From assembly GCA_008016945.1 (NCBI GenBank), contig SSGN01000142.1, positions 1 through 5,141 of the forward strand: a stretch of DNA of 5,141 nucleotides, read 5' to 3'. The first letter of the stretch is position 1. Each line of letters opens with the position of its first letter. Below are positions 1 through 5,141 of this stretch, piece after piece. The translations under genes and the position numbers were made by a program. The notes below the pieces were generated by a model. The model had not been told where the DNA came from. It saw nothing but the letters and a program-made list of their open reading frames with translations, and did not search any database. The DNA is from Flavobacteriales bacterium (GTDB lineage Bacteria > Bacteroidota > Bacteroidia > Flavobacteriales > PHOS-HE28).

Positions 1-989
1 GCAACAAGGTGCGGAACTTCTATTCGGTGTCGATCTCGGGCTACCACATCGCCGAAGCCGGCGCCAACCCGATCTCGCAGCTCGCCTTCACGCTCGCCAA
101 CGGCTTCACCTACGTGGAGTACTACCTGTCGCGCGGGATGGACATCAACGCCTTCGCGCCGAACCTCAGCTTCTTCTTCAGCAACGGCATGGACCCCGAG
201 TACGCCGTGATGGGCCGCGTGGCGCGCCGCCTCTGGGCCAAGGCGCTCAAGCATCGCTATGGTGCCGACGAGCGCAGCCAGATGCTGAAGTACCACATCC
301 AGACCAGCGGTCGCAGCCTCCACGCGCAGGAGATCGACTTCAACGACATCCGCACCACGTTGCAGGCGCTGTATGCCATTTACGACAACTGCAACAGCCT
401 GCACACCAACGCCTACGACGAGGCCATCACCACGCCCACCGAGGAAAGCGTGCGCCGCGCCATGGCCATCCAGCTCATCATCAACAAGGAGCTCGGCCTG
501 GCCAAGAATGAGAACCCGCTCCAAGGCTCCTTCATCATCGAAGAGCTCACCGACCTGGTGGAAGAAGCCGTGCTCACCGAGTTCGACCGGATCACGGAGC
601 GCGGTGGTGTCTTGGGAGCGATGGAAACGATGTACCAACGCAGCAGGATCCAAGAAGAGAGCTTGTACTACGAGACCCTCAAGCACACGGGCGAATACCC
701 GATCATCGGCGTGAACACCTTCCTCAGCAGCAAGGGCTCACCGACGGTATTGCCCAAGGAGGTGATCCGCGCCACCGAGGAAGAGAAGGAAGCGCAGATT
801 GCGACGGTGGAGAACCTACGCGCGGCCTACAGCGCGGAAGCGGCGAAGGCGATCAAGGACCTGCAGCAAGCGGCCATCCGGAACGAGAACATGTTCGCCG
901 TGCTGATGGAGGCGACGAAGTATTGCTCGCTCGGGCAGTTGACTGCGGCGATGTTCGAGGTGGGGGGGCAGTATCGGCGGAATATGTGA
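1..989 (+). CDS. icmF: Fused isobutyryl-CoA mutase / methylmalonyl-CoA mutase family, C-terminal part (5' end outside window)
   Basis: This is the C-terminal 328 codons of an adenosylcobalamin-dependent acyl-CoA mutase. The frame is open from base 3 (N-K-V-R-N-F-Y), so the GTG at 9 is an internal valine and not a start. The segment [10 protein letters not shown] (visible residues 12-21) matches the family block whose histidine contacts the substrate and cofactor in methylmalonyl-CoA mutase. [24 protein letters not shown] and PIIGVNTF are further family blocks of the barrel's second half. The protein ends at GGQYRRNM with no C-terminal B12 domain (no DxHxxG). That fits IcmF, where the B12 and G-protein domains are N-terminal; a separate mutase large subunit is the alternative. 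IcmF interconverts isobutyryl-CoA and butyryl-CoA in the cytoplasm. The specificity residues and the GTPase lie upstream of the window, so the substrate cannot be settled here. The gene converges on the metal-efflux cluster and looks functionally unrelated to it. Confidence 0.87.
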   Translation, partial: NKVRNFYSVSISGYHIAEAGANPISQLAFTLANGFTYVEYYLSRGMDINAFAPNLSFFFSNGMDPEYAVMGRVARRLWAKALKHRYGADERSQMLKYHIQTSGRSLHAQEIDFNDIRTTLQALYAIYDNCNSLHTNAYDEAITTPTEESVRRAMAIQLIINKELGLAKNENPLQGSFIIEELTDLVEEAVLTEFDRITERGGVLGAMETMYQRSRIQEESLYYETLKHTGEYPIIGVNTFLSSKGSPTVLPKEVIRATEEEKEAQIATVENLRAAYSAEAAKAIKDLQQAAIRNENMFAVLMEATKYCSLGQLTAAMFEVGGQYRRNM

Positions 990-1028
990 CCCGCGAAGGG
1001 CCCGATACTCCATTCACTCTCGGACACG

Positions 1029-1048
1029 GTGATCGCACTATCGATCAC
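1029..1048. terminator. Possible bidirectional hairpin between convergent genes
   Basis: A perfect 7-bp inverted repeat (GTGATCG at 1029-1035, CGATCAC at 1042-1048) encloses a 6-base loop. It lies in the convergent gap after the mutase stop and includes the TGA of the minus-strand DUF3703 gene. Position and symmetry suit a shared transcription end for both strands. There is no T-tract on either side, so it is not a classical intrinsic terminator. The rest of the 55-base gap shows nothing recognisable. Confidence 0.3.
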
Positions 1049-1398
1049 ACGGCAAAGGTGTCATTGAGTATCGCTGCTAGGTCGTCTGGTAACGCCAGCG
1101 GCTTCAGCGCCGGCACATTCGCTCCGCCCGTATTCCCGATCGGCACCGTGCCCGCGAAGCTCTTCACCCCACCGAAGACCAGACGCGGCAACTGTCCGAT
1201 GATCTCGCGCATGTTCTTGGTACGGAACCCGAACTTCAGCATGCGCCAATGCACCGCGTTGTGCTCCAAGGGCCAACGCTGGCCGAGAATATGGGCCCGC
1301 TCGAGATGGTGCCATTCGAGTTGCAGATCGCCGAGCGTGCGAGCCTCTTCGCTCTTGCGCAACTCTGCTACGTAGTATGGCCGCACCTGCGTCGGCAT
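1045..1398 (-). CDS. DUF3703 family protein, function unknown, in metal-efflux operon
   Basis: A complete 117-residue protein recognised as DUF3703 by its central and C-terminal blocks: LERAHILGQ (32-40), a VHWRMLKFGFR segment (49-59), REIIGQL (64-70), VPIGNTGGANV (85-95) and a final PxxLPDDL. There is no signal peptide or membrane segment, so it is probably cytoplasmic. The first half (about 8-40) reads like a TPR-type helical pair. Histidines 30, 31, 36, 46 and 50 cluster in the best-conserved part and could bind a metal, but this is inference. The ATG at 1396-1398 lies inside the upstream HMA gene (31-nt overlap), has no clear Shine-Dalgarno site, and is the only start giving the family's usual length of about 115-120 residues. 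The overlap implies translational coupling. I recall the family as frequently encoded beside heavy-metal efflux genes, as here, but know no biochemical function for it. The family call is firm and the role is open. Confidence 0.85.
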   Translation of the reverse strand: MPTQVRPYYVAELRKSEEARTLGDLQLEWHHLERAHILGQRWPLEHNAVHWRMLKFGFRTKNMREIIGQLPRLVFGGVKSFAGTVPIGNTGGANVPALKPLALPDDLAAILNDTFAV

Positions 1399-1793
1399 GG
1401 CCCAATGAAGCTTGATTGCTTCACCGGCAACTTGCCGCAGCCTTCATTCTGGCAGCACTGGGGCAATTTGGCAAAGGCGGCTGCATCACCGGGTGTGCCA
1501 TCGGCGGAGTACCCCAGCTTGGTGAGCGCTGCACGCAATTTGTCCGCGTCGGTCTTGCGCGGATCGTAGGTCACGCTCACGGCAGCGGTGCTGAGGTCCA
1601 CATCCACCTTCTTCACGCCCTTGGTATAGACGAGTTCGGTCTCGATGGTCTTCTCGCACATATCGCAGATGCCAGTGCTCTGGATGGCGATGGTGGCGGT
1701 CTTCTTGCCTTTGGCGGGCGGGGAAACTGCACCGGTTTGTGCAGATAGGCCTAGTGTGCAAAAGGCAAAGAGCAGGGTGGTCAGCTGTTTCAT
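1368..1793 (-). CDS. Secreted heavy-metal-associated (HMA) domain protein with Cys-rich tail
   Basis: A 141-residue small metal-binding protein. Residues 1-18 form a Sec signal peptide (Lys near the N-terminus, hydrophobic LLFAFCTLGLSA), probably cut before Gln19, placing it in the periplasm. Residues 34-98 form an HMA ferredoxin-like fold: the metal loop TGICDMC (Cys43, Cys46), the VDVDLSTAAVSVTYDP strands, and a DKLRAALTKLGY helix. The loop has CDMC where many copper chaperones have MxCxxC. A tail holds Cys113, Cys114, Cys119, Cys133, Cys137 and His139; the LPQCC part resembles secreted HMA proteins of Bacteroidota, while the last 20 or so residues look specific. ATG 1793 is preferred over a GTG at 1805 because it starts directly on the signal peptide. 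The gene begins 33 bases after the P-type ATPase and overlaps DUF3703. It may pass exported metal between the ATPase and the RND system or bind it in the periplasm; the cargo is unknown. Confidence 0.88.
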   Translation of the reverse strand: MKQLTTLLFAFCTLGLSAQTGAVSPPAKGKKTATIAIQSTGICDMCEKTIETELVYTKGVKKVDVDLSTAAVSVTYDPRKTDADKLRAALTKLGYSADGTPGDAAAFAKLPQCCQNEGCGKLPVKQSSFIGPCRRRCGHTT

Positions 1794-1826
1794 GTTCGTA
1801 GCCACGCAAGTTATGTTCCAGAACCC

Positions 1827-3707
1827 TCACCGCATCCTGCTCGCGTTAAGTATCGCCAACAGCGCCACACCCACATCGGCGAACACCGCTTCCCATAGGG
1901 TGGCCAATCCTCCCGCGCCGAGGATCAGGACGATCGCCTTCACGCCGAAAGCGAGTACGATGTTCTGCGTGACCACCCGCTTGGTGGCCCGGCCGATGCG
2001 GATGGCTTCGGCGATCCGCGAGGGCTGGTCGTTCTGGATCACCACATCAGCGGTCTCGATGGCCGCATCGCTGCCCAGGCCGCCCATGGCGATACCCACA
2101 TCGCTGAGCGCGAGCACCGGCGCATCATTGATGCCGTCGCCCACGAAGGCCACCACGGCGGTAGGGTCCTTCTTCACCTGCTGCATCTTCGATACTTTAT
2201 CTTCCGGCAGCAGATCGCCGAAGGCCTTGTGGATACCCAGCTTGGCCGCGACGCGCTGCGTGATGGCCGTCTTGTCGCCGCTGAGCATCACGATCTCGCG
2301 CACGCCCGATGCACGCAGTTCGTTCACCGCCTGCTGTGCGTCCGCTTTCACCTTATCGGCAACGGTGATGTAGCCCGCGTAGCTGCCGCCGATCGCACAC
2401 ACCACGATGGTATCCTCGACGGTATCCACGTCCGCAGGATAGGACACGTTGAACTTCTTCAAGAGGCGCGCATTGCCCACCAGCACCTCCTTGCCCTGCA
2501 CCGTACCGCGCATACCGTGGCCGCTGATCTCCTCCACGTTCGTGGCCTCGCCCACGGCATCGCCTTGCGGATGTTCCAACACGGCCTTTGCGATGGGGTG
2601 CGTGCTGTGCGCTTCCATGGCCTTCACCACGCCGAGCAGTTGTTCCGCGCTTGCACTTTCCGCAGGCTTCACCTCCTGAACAGCGAACACGCCCTCGGTG
2701 AGCGTACCGGTCTTGTCCATCACCACGGTGTTCACCTTGGTGAGCACATCGAGGTAGTTGCCACCCTTCAGCAGGATGCCCTTGCGGCTGGCTGCGCCGA
2801 TGCCACCGAAGTAGCCCAGCGGAATGCTGATGACCAGTGCGCATGGGCAGGAGATCACTAGGAAGATGAGGGCACGGTATAGCCAACTGTTGAAGTCGTA
2901 GGACTCCACAACCAACATGGGCACCAGCACGATGCCCACGGCGAGCGCCACCACGATGGGTGTGTAGATGCGGGCGAAGCGGCGGATGAAGAGCTCCGTT
3001 GGTGCCTTGCTCTTGGCGGCGTTCTGCACCAGATCCAGTATGCGTGCGAGGCTGCTCTCGCCAAAGGGTTTGGTCACTTCCATGTCCACCACCTTGTCCG
3101 CAGCGATCATGCCAGCAAGCACCGGCGCATCGTTCACGATGGTGCGCGGCACGCTCTCACCGGTGAGCGCGGCGGTATCGAACGACGCTTTTTCACTCAG
3201 GAGTTTTCCGTCCAACGGCACGCGATCGCCCACGCGGATGCGGAGGATGTCACCGACCTTCACCTCAGCAGCGGGCGTTTCCACCGGGACGCCGTCGCGC
3301 AGCACGTTCGCGGTATCCGGACGTACATCCAGCAAGGCCTGGATATTGCGCTTGGCCCGATCAACGGCGGCGTTCTGGAACAGTTCACCCACGGCATAGA
3401 ACAGCATCACCGCCACGCCCTCGGGGTACTCGCCGATGTAGAACGCGCCGATGGTGGCCAAACTCATCAGGAAGAACTCGCTGAAGACCGCGCCCTTCGC
3501 GATGGTACGTACCGCATTCACCAGCACCGGCCAGCCTACCGGCAGGTACGCGGCCAAGTACCAGGCGAAACGCCACCATGCCTGTTGCCAGAGCTGCGGT
3601 GCCAGCTGGTCGATGGCGATGCCGCTGAGGAGCAGGATGAACGAAACAATAGCAGGCAGGTAGGTCCGCCAGGTGGAACGAGCAGCGAGGGAATGATGGG
3701 TGCTCAT
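1827..3707 (-). CDS. P1B-type heavy-metal-translocating ATPase (Zn/Cd/Pb class), lacking N-terminal metal-binding domain
   Basis: A complete 626-residue inner-membrane ATP-driven metal exporter. In order: membrane helices near 15-32, 48-70, 75-92 and 94-112; actuator motif TGES at 182-185; helices near 247-268 and 277-300, the latter with the CPC metal site (287-289); the phosphorylated aspartate in DKTGTLT (Asp331); the P1B nucleotide-domain His-Pro at 370-371; GDGIND at 523-528; and two final helices with Lys590 and Asp611. CPC plus a Lys and Asp in the last two helices, 21 residues apart, is the ZntA/CadA (P1B-2) pattern, so Zn2+, Cd2+ or Pb2+ is expected rather than Cu+. Only about 14 residues precede the first helix, so the usual N-terminal HMA domain is absent. 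ATG 3707 is chosen because it lies just after the adaptor's stop; a GTG at 3731 would add 8 residues and overlap that gene. It probably works with the downstream HMA protein and upstream RND adaptor. Confidence 0.95.
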   Translation of the reverse strand: MSTHHSLAARSTWRTYLPAIVSFILLLSGIAIDQLAPQLWQQAWWRFAWYLAAYLPVGWPVLVNAVRTIAKGAVFSEFFLMSLATIGAFYIGEYPEGVAVMLFYAVGELFQNAAVDRAKRNIQALLDVRPDTANVLRDGVPVETPAAEVKVGDILRIRVGDRVPLDGKLLSEKASFDTAALTGESVPRTIVNDAPVLAGMIAADKVVDMEVTKPFGESSLARILDLVQNAAKSKAPTELFIRRFARIYTPIVVALAVGIVLVPMLVVESYDFNSWLYRALIFLVISCPCALVISIPLGYFGGIGAASRKGILLKGGNYLDVLTKVNTVVMDKTGTLTEGVFAVQEVKPAESASAEQLLGVVKAMEAHSTHPIAKAVLEHPQGDAVGEATNVEEISGHGMRGTVQGKEVLVGNARLLKKFNVSYPADVDTVEDTIVVCAIGGSYAGYITVADKVKADAQQAVNELRASGVREIVMLSGDKTAITQRVAAKLGIHKAFGDLLPEDKVSKMQQVKKDPTAVVAFVGDGINDAPVLALSDVGIAMGGLGSDAAIETADVVIQNDQPSRIAEAIRIGRATKRVVTQNIVLAFGVKAIVLILGAGGLATLWEAVFADVGVALLAILNASRMR

Positions 3708-3714
3708 GATCTTA
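3705..3714 (-). promoter_or_regulatory. Stop-start coupling site between adaptor and ATPase genes
   Basis: On the minus strand the adaptor's TAA is separated by only GATC from the ATPase's ATG (TAAGATCATG). No strong Shine-Dalgarno site lies at normal distance; an AAGGA sits about 16 bases upstream of the ATG. This favours re-initiation by ribosomes finishing the adaptor, and so coordinated production of the two proteins. Confidence 0.5.
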
Positions 3715-5091
3715 ATGCTCGTGTCCTTCACTCGTGTTCATCATCGCGATCAGGTAGTAGGCGCCACCGGTCACCACTTCGGCGTCCGGGTCCACCGGTT
3801 GCAGGAAGGTTACTGCTGTGTACGCGCCATCGGTCGTTCCACGCTTCACTTCGATGCGTTGGAAGCTCATGCTGCCGGTTGCGGCCTCGTGCGCATGTTC
3901 ATCGCTATGGTCATGTTCGTGCACCTCACCTTGTGCATGGGTTGCCTTGTTCTCCTTCGCGTGATCGTGTGCTTCCCCTTCGGTGTGTTTGTGCGCCGGT
4001 TCCTCCTTGTGCGCGGGCTCTTCATCATGCCCGTGCCCATGCTCCTCTTCACCTTCGGTCCTGATGAACACGTAGTCCTTGCCTTCCATGTTCACGATGG
4101 CCTCGGTGAGCACGGCGGTGGTGGTGGCGTTGCCTACGCTGATGCGCCCGGTAACGCCCATGCCGTCGATCAGGCCCACTTTGTCGCCGGTGATCTCCGC
4201 GTGCACCGGGATCGTCTTCGTCTCGCGTTCGAAGGCACTGCCGATGGCGAAGACCACGGCCGTGTAGTTCTTGCCCGGCAGGTTGGTGAGGCTGAGGTCG
4301 ATGGTCTGGCCCACCTTCACGGAGGCGATGTCCTGTTCGTAGAGGAAGAGGTCCACGTGGAGCTTGCTGTTGTTCACCACGCGGAACATTGTGGCATCGT
4401 TGCTCACCTTGCTTCCCACGTTCACCGCGATGTGCGCCACGGTGCCATCGATGGGGCTTACGATGCCCGCGGCTGAGCGCAGTGCATTGGCAGTGAGCTT
4501 CTCGGGGTCGATGTTGATCAGGCGCAACTGCTCGGCATGGGCGTTCACGCTGGCCCGCAAGGAGGCGTGTTCCGCCGTGACCTGTTGCAGGGTCTTCTGC
4601 GCGCTCACGTTGGCGCGGGCCAGTTCGGTCTGGCGTTCCAATTCCGTTTCGGCGTACACCAGTCGTGCTTTCGCATCGAGGTAGTCGCGTTGCAGTTGGA
4701 TGATCGAAGGGTCGGTGACCGTAGCGAGCACCTGCCCCTTGTTCACATGGTCGCCTTCCTGCACCAGCACTTCGCGCACGGTGCCTCCCATGGCCACGGT
4801 GATGTCGGCGACGTTCTGCGGCGGCACTTTCAAAAAGCCGACGGCCTTGAGGGCGGTGGTGAGGTCCTTCATCTCCACCTTGCCAAGCTTGCCCTCGATG
4901 GCGGCGAATTGTTGCGGCGAAACGGTGACGGTGCTCCCACCGCCGTGGCCCTCCTCTTCGCCGTGGCCATGGCCTTCTTCTTCGCCGGAGGCCGCGCCAC
5001 CGCCACAGGCGGCCAGTGCGATGGTGAGCAGGAGCAGAAAGAGCGTATTCGGCATGCGCTGAAGAGCGCTGTTGATCGGTTGCGTTTTCAT
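3712..5091 (-). CDS. RND heavy-metal efflux periplasmic adaptor lipoprotein, CzcB/CusB-like, with His-rich insert
   Basis: A complete 459-residue membrane-fusion protein that would link an inner-membrane RND metal pump to an outer-membrane channel. Residues 1-28 form a lipoprotein signal ending in the lipobox LAAC (Cys29). Lipoyl-like halves lie at about 93-128 (GGTVREVLVQEGDHVNKGQ, then DPS) and 207-240 (VSPIDGTVAHIAVNVGSKV), flanking an alpha-helical hairpin (about 130-195). A beta-barrel follows (about 243-322), then a membrane-proximal domain split by a long insert (about 325-345 and 408-450). The insert, residues 348-402, carries 14 His among many acidic residues. Three more His sit in a GEEEGHG repeat just after the lipid anchor, and the protein ends EGHEH. 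These stretches suggest direct Zn2+-, Ni2+-, Co2+- or Cd2+-type binding. The ATG at 5091 has no evident Shine-Dalgarno site. The partner RND pump is not in the window and is expected further right. The exact family branch (CzcB, CusB, CnrB-like) is not certain. Confidence 0.93.
   Translation of the reverse strand: MKTQPINSALQRMPNTLFLLLLTIALAACGGGAASGEEEGHGHGEEEGHGGGSTVTVSPQQFAAIEGKLGKVEMKDLTTALKAVGFLKVPPQNVADITVAMGGTVREVLVQEGDHVNKGQVLATVTDPSIIQLQRDYLDAKARLVYAETELERQTELARANVSAQKTLQQVTAEHASLRASVNAHAEQLRLINIDPEKLTANALRSAAGIVSPIDGTVAHIAVNVGSKVSNDATMFRVVNNSKLHVDLFLYEQDIASVKVGQTIDLSLTNLPGKNYTAVVFAIGSAFERETKTIPVHAEITGDKVGLIDGMGVTGRISVGNATTTAVLTEAIVNMEGKDYVFIRTEGEEEHGHGHDEEPAHKEEPAHKHTEGEAHDHAKENKATHAQGEVHEHDHSDEHAHEAATGSMSFQRIEVKRGTTDGAYTAVTFLQPVDPDAEVVTGGAYYLIAMMNTSEGHEH
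3886..4050 (-). other. His/Glu-rich metal-binding insert of the adaptor
   Basis: Codons 348-402 of the adaptor encode a low-complexity stretch with 14 histidines, mostly as HxH or H-acid-H pairs (for example HGHGHD at 351-356 and HEHDHSDEHAH at 391-401), plus many Glu and Asp. It interrupts the membrane-proximal domain and is probably a flexible periplasmic loop. Such clusters bind divalent metals in other transport proteins; here that is inferred from composition only. Confidence 0.85.
3988..4023 (-). repeat. Tandem 18-bp coding repeat (EEPAHK x2) in the His-rich insert
   Basis: Two adjacent 18-base units encode EEPAHK twice (adaptor residues 357-368). They differ at four bases, all third codon positions, so the peptide is identical while the DNA has drifted. 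This suggests duplication within the insert followed by selection for the protein sequence. Confidence 0.8.
4942..4986 (-). repeat. Near-tandem 21-bp coding repeat (GEEEGHG x2) after the adaptor's lipid anchor
   Basis: Adaptor residues 36-42 and 44-50 are both GEEEGHG, separated by one His. The 21-base units differ at three synonymous third positions. The repeat lies 7 residues after the predicted lipidated Cys29 and forms an acidic, His-containing flexible tether that could bind metal at the membrane surface. Confidence 0.8.
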
Positions 5092-5103
5092 GTCTATGCG
5101 GTC

Positions 5104-5141
5104 TTAGAGCCCATTGAGGGCACGGAGGTGGAGGACGGTAA
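5104..5141 (-). CDS. Possible last 11 codons of the upstream operon gene (cut by window edge)
   Basis: Reading leftward from the right edge, one frame gives TVLHLRALNGL and then TAA at 5104-5106, 12 bases before the adaptor's ATG. Nine of its eleven codons end in G or C, as in the neighbouring genes. A second frame also stays open to a TAG at 5094-5096, with weaker codon bias, so the choice is tentative. A C-terminus of this kind, just upstream of an adaptor, could belong to an outer-membrane TolC/CzcC-like channel, but 11 residues cannot establish that. No promoter is recognisable between it and the adaptor, which suggests the adaptor is not first in its transcript. Confidence 0.3.
   Translation of the reverse strand, partial: TVLHLRALNGL

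Noticed and set aside
923..1375. 150-codon + strand open frame across the mutase end and the convergent gap
   Set aside because: It overlaps the mutase C-terminus in another frame and is antisense to DUF3703, which is supported by family motifs.
1794..1805. GTG at 1805 as the HMA protein start
   Set aside because: It adds four residues ahead of a well-formed signal peptide that begins directly at the ATG at 1793.
1794..1826. Possible promoter between the ATPase and HMA genes
   Set aside because: Only 33 bases are present, with no recognisable Bacteroidota -33/-7 elements; it reads as operon spacing.
1645..2373. 242-codon open frame on the + strand
   Set aside because: It lies antisense to the ATPase and HMA genes, both of which have clear family motifs. 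Its translation is low-complexity and resembles no family I recognise; long antisense frames are common in GC-rich coding DNA.
2229..2861. 210-codon + strand open frame with many His
   Set aside because: It is antisense to the nucleotide-binding region of the ATPase (DKTGTLT, HP and GDGIND are on the other strand); no independent evidence supports it.
3708..3731. GTG at 3731 as the ATPase start
   Set aside because: It would overlap the adaptor's end and add eight residues without family support; the ATG at 3707 sits four bases after the adaptor's stop.
3700..4476. 258-codon + strand open frame rich in His and Val
   Set aside because: It is antisense to the adaptor. The composition reflects the reverse strand of the His/Glu-rich codons, and no family motif is present.

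Overview
The window looks like a piece of a GC-rich Bacteroidota chromosome, perhaps a high-GC Flavobacteriales-like environmental lineage. This rests on protein style: a C-terminal IcmF-type mutase fragment, a short secreted HMA protein with a signal peptide ending in LSAQ, and genes lacking clear Shine-Dalgarno sites. It is inference, not a taxonomic assignment. No tRNA, rRNA, CRISPR array, transposase or other mobile element is visible.

Layout. Bases 1-989 (+ strand) hold the 3' end of an adenosylcobalamin-dependent acyl-CoA mutase of the fused isobutyryl-CoA mutase (IcmF) type, a central-metabolism gene. A 55-base convergent gap with a small hairpin follows. Everything from 1045 to the right edge is one tightly packed minus-strand cluster for heavy-metal efflux. 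In transcription order (right to left) it contains: the probable last codons of an upstream gene (5141-5104); a His-rich CzcB/CusB-like periplasmic adaptor lipoprotein (5091-3712); a Zn/Cd/Co/Pb-type P1B ATPase with no N-terminal metal-binding domain (3707-1827); a small secreted HMA-domain protein with a Cys-rich tail (1793-1368); and a DUF3703 protein of unknown function (1398-1045) whose start overlaps the HMA gene by 31 nt.

Proposed joint action (inference from family knowledge). The P-type ATPase would pump a soft divalent ion, most likely Zn2+, Cd2+ or Pb2+, from cytoplasm to periplasm. The HMA protein and the His-rich adaptor would bind it there, and an RND pump plus an outer-membrane channel, expected beyond base 5141, would expel it from the cell. 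The role of DUF3703 is the real unknown. The cluster's promoter and any metal-sensing regulator are not in the window.
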